Positions 1 through 6,298 of a DNA stretch of 9,575 nucleotides are shown here, piece by piece. Source of the DNA: Pseudomonadota bacterium (GTDB lineage Bacteria; Pseudomonadota; Gammaproteobacteria; Burkholderiales; SG8-39); contig JAJZUN010000077.1 in assembly GCA_021848555.1 (NCBI GenBank), positions 1-9,575 of the forward strand, read 5' to 3'. The position numbers were made by a program, and so were the translations under genes. Positions within the stretch are counted from its first letter, which is position 1, and each line of letters begins with the position of its first letter. The notes under the pieces are model-generated. The model made no database searches. It saw nothing but the letters and a program-made list of their open reading frames with translations, and was not told the origin of the DNA.

Positions 1-107
1 GTTCTCCGGAGAGTTGGCTGGCCATGCAATACAACCATGATCTGTGGCAGGCCAAACAGCACGTGGATCTAGGCAATGTCAGCAAAGTCAGGCTTACAGC
101 GGCCTAA
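1..107 (+). CDS. higA: C-terminal end of a HigA-type antitoxin (XRE family), 5' part outside window
   Basis: Reading from base 3, 34 codons run without interruption to a TAA at 105-107. The peptide begins SPESWLAMQYNHDLWQAKQ and ends VRLTAA. A segment of the form S-x-E-x-WL-x-MQ-x-x-YDLWQA(R/K)Q is the usual C-terminal signature of HigA antitoxins, where it follows the helix-turn-helix domain. Such proteins neutralise a HigB mRNA-cleaving toxin and repress their own promoter. The DNA-binding domain and any higB gene would lie left of the window, so an intact module cannot be confirmed. The tail converges on thrC with about 300 bp of repeat-rich DNA between them, which fits an accessory insertion next to a housekeeping operon. 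Alternative: a degenerate higA remnant. The motif is recognised by eye only. Confidence 0.72.
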   Translation, partial: SPESWLAMQYNHDLWQAKQHVDLGNVSKVRLTAA

Positions 108-124
108 CTTCAGCTGCAGCGGAC

Positions 125-140
125 GCCGCGCCGGCGCGGC
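125..140. repeat. 16-bp perfect GC palindrome after higA
   Basis: The sequence GCCGCGCCGGCGCGGC is identical to its own reverse complement. It lies 17 bp after the antitoxin stop codon. With no spacer the cruciform loop would be small, and no T-run follows, so it is not a classical intrinsic terminator. It may slow transcription or simply reflect GC-rich composition. Confidence 0.5.
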
Positions 141-178
141 TGAGCATTGACGTTGAAACTGAAAGTCTGAATAGGCGT

Positions 179-218
179 GGAAAGCCCGGAACGCAAGCAT
201 TGGTGCGGCTTTCCGGGC
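179..218. repeat. Inverted repeat with two mutually exclusive pairings
   Basis: GGAAAGCC at 179-186 pairs perfectly with GGCTTTCC at 207-214. GCCCGGAA at 184-191 pairs perfectly with TTCCGGGC at 211-218. The two stems share bases and cannot form together. The position, 70-110 bp past the higA stop between convergent genes, would suit a transcription-end hairpin, but there is no clear U-tract on either strand. Function unknown. Confidence 0.5.
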
Positions 219-241
219 AGTTCATGATGCTTCAAGCCAGC

Positions 242-295
242 GTCAGAGACGAATTACCTTTCAAACAGCGTCACCTTTCGGAATTCGTCTCTGAC
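242..295. repeat. 14-bp perfect inverted repeat with 26-bp loop (REP/MITE-like)
   Basis: GTCAGAGACGAATT at 242-255 is the exact reverse complement of AATTCGTCTCTGAC at 282-295. The 26-bp loop contains ACCTTTC twice (256-262 and 273-279). A long perfect stem with a short loop in intergenic DNA resembles REP or small non-autonomous elements, such as those mobilised by IS200/REP-associated tyrosine transposases. That assignment is an inference from the shape and a loose memory of similar sequences in betaproteobacterial genomes. No transposase gene is present in the window. The right arm runs directly into the tandem 13-mer array. Confidence 0.7.
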
Positions 296-342
296 CCTTT
301 TAGCTGACCCTTTTAGCTGACCCTTTTAGCTGACCCTTTTAG
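291..342. repeat. Tandem array, four perfect copies of a 13-mer
   Basis: CTGACCCTTTTAG occurs at 291-303, 304-316, 317-329 and 330-342 with no mismatch; one further C follows and then the pattern ends. The first copy begins inside the right arm of the preceding inverted repeat (CTGAC, 291-295), so the array looks like a local expansion of that element's outer edge. Identical copies suggest recent slippage or duplication. No coding function is apparent, although in one frame each copy brings a stop codon. Confidence 0.9.
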
Positions 343-368
343 CCCCATAGCCTATTCTTGATGCCACC

Positions 369-388
369 GGACCAGCTCAGAGCGGTCC
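369..388 (-). terminator. Weak hairpin downstream of thrC
   Basis: GGACC at 369-373 pairs with GGTCC at 384-388, and the intervening GC(TCAGA)GC can extend the stem around a one-base bulge. It lies 22 bp beyond the thrC stop codon in the direction of transcription, where the operon should end. No U-run follows on the minus strand, so a Rho-independent terminator is doubtful. Confidence 0.25.
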
Positions 389-410
389 AGAATGGCCCAG
401 ACCGCCCGGC

Positions 411-1823
411 TTAAAGACCGGTATGCCGCGCAATATAGTTCTTGACCGCAGCGGCATCCGCGTCCATCACCTCAAACCGCTGCGGCAGCGACTCCAGGTT
501 CTCGCAGCCCGCGGGATAGTCCGGATCGCGCCCCAGCGCTTCGCGTATGGTCTCGGCGAATTTCACCGGCAGCGCGGTCTCCAGGCAAACGAGCGGAATG
601 CCCGCCTGGCGGTGTTCCAGCCCGACCTTGACCCCGTCCGCGGTATGCGTATCGATCATCACGCCGTAGTTCTCGTACACGCGGCGGATGGTGGCGAGGC
701 GGTCGGCGTGGGTGCTGGAGCCGGACACGAAGCCGTACTCCTTGATGTTGGAGAAGTACGGCGTGCCGGCGAGATCGAATTCGCCGCCCGCGTCGACCTT
801 GCTCCATAGCCGTTTCACCATGCCAGAGTCGCGCCCGACCAGGTCGAACACGAAGCGCTCGAAGTTGGACGCCTTGGAGATGTCCATCGACGGGCTGGAG
901 GTCTGCGCCACCTGGCTCGACGGGCGCACGCGGTAACGCCCGCTGCGGAAGAATTCGTCCAGCACATCGTTCTCGTTGGTGGCAAGGACGAGGCGCGCGA
1001 TCGGCAGGCCCATCATGCGCGCGATGTGGCCGGCGCAGATGTTGCCGAAATTGCCCGAGGGCACGGCGAAATCGACCTCTTCGTCGTTGGATTTGGTCAC
1101 GGCGAAATAGCCGCGGAAGTAATACACGATTTGCGCCGCGACCCGCGCCCAGTTGATCGAGTTCACCGCGCCGATGCGCTGGCGTTCCTTGAACGCGCTA
1201 TCGTTGTTCACCGCCTTGACCATGTCCTGGCAATCGTCGAACACGCCGCGCACGGCGATGTTGAATATGTTCGCGTCCTGCAGGGAAAACATCTGCGCCG
1301 TCTGGAACGGACTCATCTTGCCCAGCGGCGAAAGCATGAACACGTTGACGCCGCGTTTCCCCCGCAGCGCGTATTCGGCCGAGGAGCCGGTGTCGCCCGA
1401 AGTCGCGCCGAGGATATTGATGCGCTCGCCGCTTTTCGCCAGCACGTACTCAAACAGGTTGCCGAGCAACTGCATCGCCATGTCCTTGAACGCGAGCGTC
1501 GGCCCATTGGACAGTCCGAGGATGTGCAGCCCCGGCTCCAGCGTCTTCACGGGCGTGATCGCCTCGGTGCGGAACACCGCCTTGGTGTAGGTCTTGGCGC
1601 ACAAGGCATTCAGGTCCGCTGCGGGAATGTCGTCGCAGAACTTGCGCAGTACCGCGTAGGCCAGGTCGGCGTAGGACAGGCCGCGCCAGGCGGCGAGTTC
1701 GGCCGGAGTCACGCGCGGCGCGCTCTCCGGCATGGCGAGGCCTCCGTCCGCGCACAAGCCGCCGAGCAGTATCTGGGTGAAGCTCTGCGGCGCCATGCCG
1801 CCGCGGGTCGAAATGTAGCGCAT
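411..1823 (-). CDS. thrC: Threonine synthase
   Basis: The 470-residue protein is a cytoplasmic PLP enzyme converting O-phosphohomoserine to threonine, the last step of threonine synthesis. The N-terminus MRYISTRGG matches the usual start of the family. PLP should bind Lys113 in GPTLAFKDMAMQ, and the phosphate-binding glycine-rich loop is GATSGDTGSSAEYA (about 139-152). Later landmarks are VPSGNFGNICAG and the C-terminal LETALPVKFAETI. The length fits the longer ThrC form of Pseudomonas and betaproteobacteria rather than the about 430-residue E. coli form. The frame stays open upstream to 1877, but those 18 extra codons come from the inserted element at 1829-2015, so the ATG at 1821-1823 is chosen. 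Gene order alaC-alaA-hom-thrC makes it the last gene of the operon. The stop is TAA. Confidence 0.96.
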   Translation of the reverse strand: MRYISTRGGMAPQSFTQILLGGLCADGGLAMPESAPRVTPAELAAWRGLSYADLAYAVLRKFCDDIPAADLNALCAKTYTKAVFRTEAITPVKTLEPGLHILGLSNGPTLAFKDMAMQLLGNLFEYVLAKSGERINILGATSGDTGSSAEYALRGKRGVNVFMLSPLGKMSPFQTAQMFSLQDANIFNIAVRGVFDDCQDMVKAVNNDSAFKERQRIGAVNSINWARVAAQIVYYFRGYFAVTKSNDEEVDFAVPSGNFGNICAGHIARMMGLPIARLVLATNENDVLDEFFRSGRYRVRPSSQVAQTSSPSMDISKASNFERFVFDLVGRDSGMVKRLWSKVDAGGEFDLAGTPYFSNIKEYGFVSGSSTHADRLATIRRVYENYGVMIDTHTADGVKVGLEHRQAGIPLVCLETALPVKFAETIREALGRDPDYPAGCENLESLPQRFEVMDADAAAVKNYIARHTGL

Positions 1824-1828
1824 CCGGC

Positions 1829-2015
1829 TAGTGTCCTGAGTCGTTAATTCGTTGAACGGCATTCGCCGCAGTTGCAAGCGGCAGCCAAAATGCGCCGCGT
1901 TCGTCGCCAGGCGCGAAGCGCGACGAGACAGGGTTGGGCACCCGGCGAGGAGCGCGACAAAGCATGGCGGCGAACTGGCGCATTTTGTGCGGCGAATTGA
2001 TGACTCAGGACACTA
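1829..2015. mobile_element. MITE-like non-autonomous element with TA duplication in the hom-thrC junction
   Basis: CTAGTGTCCTGAGTC at 1828-1842 is the exact reverse complement of GACTCAGGACACTAG at 2002-2016. The similarity continues inward with mismatches (AATTCG 1846-1851 against CGAATT 1993-1998 on the opposite arm) and returns as an 11-bp perfect match, CAAAATGCGCC at 1886-1896 against GGCGCATTTTG at 1977-1987. The whole element can therefore fold back on itself. The left arm is about 29 bp longer between these blocks and holds a small hairpin of its own. TA at 1829-1830 and 2014-2015 is a plausible target duplication; the wider CTAG is shared by both ends. TA duplication is typical of the IS630/Tc1-mariner family, and insertion at CTAG also occurs among IS5-type elements, so the parent family stays open. 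It contains no transposase and no credible gene. Removing one copy of TA plus the element restores a hom stop codon 4 bp before the thrC ATG, which strongly supports an insertion. Confidence 0.85.
1834..1837 (-). promoter_or_regulatory. Putative thrC ribosome binding site within the inserted element
   Basis: On the minus strand AGGA lies 10 nt upstream of the thrC ATG. It is part of the terminal inverted repeat (GACTCAGGACAC) of the MITE-like element, so the element itself appears to supply the Shine-Dalgarno. The spacing is slightly longer than optimal. It decides in favour of the ATG at 1821-1823. Confidence 0.4.
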
Positions 2016-3329
2016 GTGCTTTCCGAGTTCTTCGAGGCGGATGCGGATGACTTTTCCGGTTACCACGGGAAGGTTCTCGATCGCGGCGATCGCGGCGTTG
2101 ATCTGCTTCTCGCGCGTCTCGTGGGTGAGCATGATGATGTCCACCTGCTCCTCGCCCTCGGAAGGCTCCTTCTGCACCATGGCGTCGATGGATACGCCGC
2201 GGTCGGCGAGGATGCGGGTGATGTCGGCCAGCACGCCGGGACGGTCCACCACGCGCATGCGCATGTAGTAGGAGGTGATCACTTCCGTCATCGGCAGGAT
2301 GGGCACGTCGGACAACTGGTCCGGCTGGAACGCCAGGTGCGGCACGCGGTGTTCCGGGTCGGCGGTGTGCATGCGCGTCACATCGACCAGGTCGGCTACC
2401 ACCGCGCTCGCGGTCGGCTCGGCGCCGGCGCCGGCGCCGTAGTACAGCGTCGCGCCCACCGCGTCGCCCTTCACCAGTATCGCGTTCATCACGCCCTCGA
2501 CATTGGCGATCAGGCGCCGCACCGGGATCAGGGTCGGGTGCACCCGCAGCTCTATGCCTTCGGGCGTGCGGCGCGTGATGCCCAGGAGTTTGATCCGGTA
2601 GCCGAGCTGCTCGGCGTAGCGGATGTCATCCTGGGTGAGGCTGGAGATGCCTTCCGTATAGGCTTTGTCGAATTGCATCGGGATGCCGAAGGCGATCGCC
2701 GACATGATGGTGAGCTTGTGCGCGGCGTCGATGCCCTCGATGTCGAAGGTCGGGTCGGCCTCGGCGTAACCCAGGCGCTGCGCCTCCTTCAGCACGGTAT
2801 CGAAGGCGAGTCCCTTGTCGCGCATTTCCGACAGGATGAAGTTCGAGGTCCCGTTGATGATGCCGGCGATCCATTCGATGCGATTGGCGGTGAGGCCTTC
2901 GCGCAAGGCCTTGATGATCGGGATGCCGCCGGCCACCGCGCCCTCGAACGCCACCATCACCCCTTTTTCCTGGGCCGCGGCGAAGATCTCGTTGCCGTGG
3001 GTCGCGAGCAGCGCCTTGTTCGCGGTGACCACATGCTTGCCGTTGGCGATCGCCTGCAGCACCAGCTTGCGCGCGATGCCATAGCCGCCGATCAGCTCGA
3101 CCACGATATCGATGTCCGGATCGTTCACCACCTCCCAGGCGTCGGCGGTGAGCGCCGCCTTGTCGCCGACCAGTTGTTTCGCCCGCGCGAGGTCCTGGTC
3201 GGCCACCTTGGTGATGCGAATGCCGCGTCCGGCGCGGCGCGTGATCTCTTCCTGGTTGCGCGCGAGCACGTTCCAGGTGCCGCCGCCGACGGTGCCAATG
3301 CCGAGCAGTCCAACGCTGATGGGGTTCAT
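2013..3329 (-). CDS. hom: Homoserine dehydrogenase with C-terminal ACT domain
   Basis: The 438-residue cytoplasmic enzyme reduces aspartate semialdehyde to homoserine using NAD(P)H, the branch point to threonine and methionine. The Rossmann glycine motif GLLGIGTVG lies at 7-15, with VTANKALLA at 101-109. The catalytic region runs from GYAEADPTFDIEGIDAAHK, where Glu190, Asp201 and Lys205 line up with Glu208, Asp219 and Lys223 of the yeast enzyme by spacing. The conserved GAGAGAEPTASAVVADL is at 298-314. An ACT domain (about 353-428, with RVVDRPGVLADI) probably mediates threonine feedback, as in family members of this length. The start ATG precedes the glycine motif by the usual distance. The TAG stop straddles the edge of the inserted element (TA from the duplication or flank). 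alaA ends 75 bp upstream. Confidence 0.96.
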   Translation of the reverse strand: MNPISVGLLGIGTVGGGTWNVLARNQEEITRRAGRGIRITKVADQDLARAKQLVGDKAALTADAWEVVNDPDIDIVVELIGGYGIARKLVLQAIANGKHVVTANKALLATHGNEIFAAAQEKGVMVAFEGAVAGGIPIIKALREGLTANRIEWIAGIINGTSNFILSEMRDKGLAFDTVLKEAQRLGYAEADPTFDIEGIDAAHKLTIMSAIAFGIPMQFDKAYTEGISSLTQDDIRYAEQLGYRIKLLGITRRTPEGIELRVHPTLIPVRRLIANVEGVMNAILVKGDAVGATLYYGAGAGAEPTASAVVADLVDVTRMHTADPEHRVPHLAFQPDQLSDVPILPMTEVITSYYMRMRVVDRPGVLADITRILADRGVSIDAMVQKEPSEGEEQVDIIMLTHETREKQINAAIAAIENLPVVTGKVIRIRLEELGKH

Positions 3330-3371
3330 GTCTGGCAGTTCTCTTTACGCTATGGGTGGGGTGGATGCAGC

Positions 3372-3387
3372 GCCGCCCTCAGGCGGC
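3372..3387. repeat. GC hairpin in the alaA-hom spacer
   Basis: GCCGCC (3372-3377) and GGCGGC (3382-3387) form a 6-bp stem with the loop CTCA inside the 75-bp spacer between the alaA stop and the hom start. No U-tract follows on the minus strand. It could stabilise or pause the transcript rather than end it. No separate hom promoter is evident in this spacer. Confidence 0.4.
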
Positions 3388-3404
3388 ACGGGCCGGCAGC
3401 CGTC

Positions 3405-4631
3405 TCACGTGTGCCGCCTGCGGTAGATGTCCAGGAAGCGCGCGATGCGCCCGATCGCCTCGGTGAGATCGTCGCTGTTGGGCAGGAACACCAGGCGAAA
3501 GTGATCCGGCCGCGGCCAGTTGAAGCCGCTGCCCTGCACCACCAGAACCTTTTCTTCTTCGAGCAGCCCGAGCACGAACTCCTGGTCGTCCTTGATCGGA
3601 TACATTTTCGCGTCCAGGCACGGGAACAGGTACAGCGCCGCTTTCGGCTTGACGCAGGAAACGCCGGGAATCGCGGTGATCAGTTCCCAGGCGAGGTCGC
3701 GCTGGCGGCACAGCCGTCCGGCCGGCGCGACCAGGTCGTTGATGCTCTGGTAGCCGCCCAGCGCCGTCTGCACCGCATACTGGCCGGGCACGTTCGCGCA
3801 CAGGCGCATCGAGGCGAGGATGTTCAGCCCTTCGATATAGTCCTCGGCGTGGCGCTTCTCGCCGGACACCACCATCCAGCCGGTGCGGTAACCGCAGGCG
3901 CGGTAGTTCTTGGATAGCCCGTTGAAGGTGACGAACAGCAGGTCGTCGGCGAGCGAGGCGATCGAGGTGTGCGTCGCGCCGTCGTAGAGCGTCTTGTCGT
4001 AGACCTCGTCGGCATAGACGATGAGCTGATGCTTGCGCGCGATTTCCACCAGTTCGCGCAGCAGCTCGTCCGGGTAGAGCGCGCCGGTCGGATTGTTCGG
4101 GTTGATGATCACGATCGCGCGCGTGCGCCGGGTGATCTTGGCGCGGATGTCGGCGAGATCCGGCAGCCAGCCATTGCTTTCGTCGCAGCGGTAGTGCAGC
4201 GGCATTCCGCCCGCCAGGCGCACCGCCGCGGTCCACAGCGGATAGTCGGGCGCGGGCAGCAGCACGTCGTCGCCGTCGTCGAGCAGCCCCTGCATCGCCA
4301 TGACGATCAGCTCCGAGACGCCGTTGCCGATGATGATGTCGTCCAGCCCGACGCCGGCGATGCGCTTTTGCTGCGCGTAATGCATGATCGCCTTGCGTGC
4401 CGCGAACAGCCCCTTGGAGTCGGTGTAACCGGAGGCGTTCGACAGGTTCACGATCACGTCGTGGCGCATCTCGTCGGGCGCATCGAAGCCGAACGGCGCG
4501 AGATTGCCTATGTTCAGCTTGAGGATGCGGTGGCCCTCCTCCTCCATCTGCCGCGCGCGCGCGAGCACCGGTCCGCGGATGTCGTAGCAGACATCGGCGA
4601 GCTTGGAGGATTTTCTGATCGGTTTGAGCAT
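3405..4631 (-). CDS. alaA: Glutamate-pyruvate aminotransferase AlaA
   Basis: The 408-residue fold-type I PLP aminotransferase is very like E. coli AlaA (YfbQ), which makes alanine from pyruvate and glutamate. The N-terminus IRKSSKLADVCYDIRGPVL matches AlaA closely. Landmarks are GNGVSELI (102-109), PAPDYPLW (126-133), the NPNNPTG motif (177-183), Asp208 and Tyr211 in YADEVYDK, the Schiff-base Lys241 in NGLSKNYR, and Arg379 in DHFRLVFL for the substrate carboxylate. The open frame extends 39 codons further up, but that part is arginine-rich, overlaps the end of alaC and lacks family similarity, so the ATG at 4629-4631 is used. It follows alaC after 19 bp and precedes hom by 75 bp. One oddity is GNLAPFGF at 42-49, where E. 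coli has GNPAPFGF. Confidence 0.93.
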   Translation of the reverse strand: MLKPIRKSSKLADVCYDIRGPVLARARQMEEEGHRILKLNIGNLAPFGFDAPDEMRHDVIVNLSNASGYTDSKGLFAARKAIMHYAQQKRIAGVGLDDIIIGNGVSELIVMAMQGLLDDGDDVLLPAPDYPLWTAAVRLAGGMPLHYRCDESNGWLPDLADIRAKITRRTRAIVIINPNNPTGALYPDELLRELVEIARKHQLIVYADEVYDKTLYDGATHTSIASLADDLLFVTFNGLSKNYRACGYRTGWMVVSGEKRHAEDYIEGLNILASMRLCANVPGQYAVQTALGGYQSINDLVAPAGRLCRQRDLAWELITAIPGVSCVKPKAALYLFPCLDAKMYPIKDDQEFVLGLLEEEKVLVVQGSGFNWPRPDHFRLVFLPNSDDLTEAIGRIARFLDIYRRRHT

Positions 4632-4650
4632 GGTCTTCGGCTCTACGGTC

Positions 4651-5859
4651 TCAAGCCGACGCCGCCGCGGGGGCAGGCACGAGTCCGTCCTTCTTGAACA
4701 TGTCCTTGATGCCGCGCAGCGCCTGGCGGCTTCTCGATTCGTTCTCAATCAGCGCAATGCGAACGTGGTCGTCGCCGTAATCGCCGAAGCCTATGCCCGG
4801 AGACACCGCCACCTTGGCTTCCTGCAGCACCTTTTTCGCGAATTCGAGCGAGCCCATGCCGCCGTAATATTCCGGAATCTTGGCCCAGATGTACATCGAC
4901 GCCTTGGGATTGGCGACCATCCAGCCCATTTCGTGCAGCCCCTTCACCATGACGTCGCGCCGCTTCTGGTATTTGAGGCGGATTTCCTCGACGCAGTCCT
5001 GCGGTCCCTCGAGCGCGACTATCGACGCGACCTGGATCGGCGCGAAGGTACCGTAGTCGTGATAGCTCTTGATGCGCGCGAGCGCGTGCACCAGGTCCTT
5101 GTTGCCGACCATGAAACCGACGCGCCAGCCGGCCATGTTGTAGCTTTTGGACATGGTGAAGAATTCCACCGCCACGTCGCGCGCCCCCGGCACCTGCGTG
5201 ATGGAGGGGGCCTTCCAGCCGTCGAAGGTGATGTCGGCATAGGCGAGGTCGTGCACCACCAGGATGTCGTGCGCCTTGGCCAGCGCGATCACGCGCTCGA
5301 AAAACTCCCGTTCCACGCACATCGCCGTCGGATTCGACGGGAAGCCGATGACCAGCATTTTCGGCTTCGGGATCAGTTCCCGGATCGCGCGCTCGGTCTC
5401 GGCGAAGAAATCGACGCCGGGGGTCATGCGCACCGAGCGGATGTCGGCGCCGGCGATAATGGCGCCGTAGATGTGGATCGGATAGCTCGGATTGGGCACC
5501 AGCACCGTGTCGCCGCGATCGAGCGTCGCCAGCATCAGATGCGCCAGGCCTTCTTTCGAGCCGATGGTGACGATGGCCTCGGTGTCCGGATCGAACTCCA
5601 CGCCGTAGCGCCGCTGGTACCAGCCGGTAATGGCGCGGCGCAGGCGCGGTATGCCCTTGGACACGGAATAGCCGTGGGTGTCCGGGCGCTGTGCCGCCTC
5701 CACCAGCTTGTCGACGATGTGCCGGGGCGTGGGCCCGTCCGGATTGCCCATGCTCATGTCGATAATGTCCTCGCCGGCGCGGCGGGCCGCCATCTTCAAC
5801 TCATTGGTGATGTTGAAGACATACAAGGGCAGGCGGCTGATGCGTGCAAATTCTCTCAT
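4651..5859 (-). CDS. alaC: Alanine transaminase AlaC-type aminotransferase
   Basis: The 402-residue class I/II PLP aminotransferase resembles E. coli AlaC (YfdZ), a glutamate-pyruvate transaminase. It starts [22 protein letters not shown], typical of the family. Visible features are the substrate loop MGNPDGPTP (37-45), GSKEGLAHL (100-108), PNPSYPIH (122-129), Asn176 in FPSNPTA, Asp204 and Tyr207 in HDLAYAD, the PLP lysine Lys238 in [12 protein letters not shown], and Arg367 in [12 protein letters not shown]. It is the first gene of the alaC-alaA-hom-thrC operon; in betaproteobacteria this enzyme type is often found directly upstream of hom. The only upstream purine-rich stretch (GAGG) lies 14 nt from the ATG, so the ribosome binding site is weak. 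LL-diaminopimelate aminotransferase is the nearest alternative family, but the neighbourhood and sequence favour AlaC. Confidence 0.92.
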   Translation of the reverse strand: MREFARISRLPLYVFNITNELKMAARRAGEDIIDMSMGNPDGPTPRHIVDKLVEAAQRPDTHGYSVSKGIPRLRRAITGWYQRRYGVEFDPDTEAIVTIGSKEGLAHLMLATLDRGDTVLVPNPSYPIHIYGAIIAGADIRSVRMTPGVDFFAETERAIRELIPKPKMLVIGFPSNPTAMCVEREFFERVIALAKAHDILVVHDLAYADITFDGWKAPSITQVPGARDVAVEFFTMSKSYNMAGWRVGFMVGNKDLVHALARIKSYHDYGTFAPIQVASIVALEGPQDCVEEIRLKYQKRRDVMVKGLHEMGWMVANPKASMYIWAKIPEYYGGMGSLEFAKKVLQEAKVAVSPGIGFGDYGDDHVRIALIENESRSRQALRGIKDMFKKDGLVPAPAAASA

Positions 5860-5898
5860 TTGGTGCAGCGCAACCTCGCGGTAAGTGCTGAAAAAGTT

Positions 5899-5904
5899 TA
5901 TAAT
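5899..5904 (+). promoter_or_regulatory. Candidate -10 box for the plus-strand operon
   Basis: A perfect TATAAT lies at 5899-5904 and would place transcription start near 5911, about 16 nt before the TTG at 5927. No convincing -35 is seen 16-18 bp upstream. It overlaps the -10 of the opposing alaC promoter, so the two directions may compete. Confidence 0.38.
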
Positions 5905-5931
5905 TTTAGCCTATTTGGGCCCTCCCTTGAA
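5903..5931 (-). promoter_or_regulatory. Candidate promoter of the alaC-alaA-hom-thrC operon
   Basis: On the minus strand TTCAAG (5931-5926) is followed after 17 bp by TAAAAT (5908-5903). The -10 matches the sigma-70 consensus at five of six bases and the -35 at three. Transcription would start near 5896, giving a leader of about 35 nt before the alaC ATG. The AT-rich block stands out sharply from the GC-rich surroundings. Confidence 0.42.
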
Positions 5932-6298
5932 GCTCCATCTCGACAACATTTCAGGCATCAACGCGTTCACCGGCTACGGTGAAGGCTATGTCATGGTCAA
6001 CGGCCAGCGCTACGGGCACAACCTGGTGGTGCTGCCGGAGCGCATCGTGAGCGACTGGCAGCCGGCCGGGTTCGACCAGTTGACCGCCGAGGATTTCGCC
6101 CGGCTCGCCGCGCTGGGGCCTGAAATCGTGCTGCTCGGCACCGGCGCGCGCCTGCGCTTTCCGCGGCCGGAGCTGACCCGCGCACTGATCGAAGCGCGCA
6201 TCGGCCTCGAGGTGATGGATATCCAGGCCGCCTGCCGCACCTACAATATCCTGGCGGCCGAGGAACGCAAGGTCGCAGCGGCACTCCTGTTCAGTTGA
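5927..6298 (+). CDS. Mth938-domain (DUF498-type) protein
   Basis: The 123-residue protein begins (M)KLHLDNISGINAFTGYGEGYVMVNG when read from the TTG at 5927-5929. This matches the usual start of bacterial Mth938-domain proteins, a small soluble family related to mitochondrial NDUFAF3, whose biochemical role in bacteria is not established. The C-terminal core LLGTGARLRFP and AACRTYNILAAEERKVAAALLF is characteristic. The frame extends to a GTG at 5885, but those 14 codons cross the AT-rich block holding the candidate promoters, so the TTG is preferred. No good Shine-Dalgarno precedes either start. The TGA stop overlaps the TTG start of the next gene (TTGA), so this gene probably leads the Arn-like operon and is translationally coupled to it. 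Confidence 0.85.
   Translation: MKLHLDNISGINAFTGYGEGYVMVNGQRYGHNLVVLPERIVSDWQPAGFDQLTAEDFARLAALGPEIVLLGTGARLRFPRPELTRALIEARIGLEVMDIQAACRTYNILAAEERKVAAALLFS

Noticed and set aside
44..307. Open frame of 87 codons over the left repeat region
   Set aside because: It overlaps the end of the antitoxin gene in another frame, runs through a palindrome and an inverted repeat, and ends in the tandem array. It shows no recognisable family.
291..342. CRISPR array
   Set aside because: The 13-bp units are directly abutting with no spacers, so this is a simple tandem repeat.
1824..1877. N-terminal extension of ThrC to 1877
   Set aside because: The 18 extra codons derive from the inserted element. The family starts at MRYISTRGG, and a Shine-Dalgarno-like AGGA precedes that ATG.
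1826..1963. Short minus-strand open frame inside the inserted element ending at its left edge
   Set aside because: About 45 codons made of the foldback sequence, with no ribosome binding site and no family; more likely chance coding in the element.
2016..3917. 633-codon open frame on the plus strand opposite hom and alaA
   Set aside because: It is antisense to two well-recognised genes, rich in His, Arg, Gly and Ala, and explained by high-GC codon structure.
5885..5926. GTG start of the Mth938-domain gene at 5885
   Set aside because: The 14 extra codons run through the AT-rich promoter-like block, and family members begin at the position of the TTG at 5927.
4603..5982. 459-codon plus-strand frame opposite alaC
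   Set aside because: Shadow of alaC with low-complexity composition; no family resemblance.
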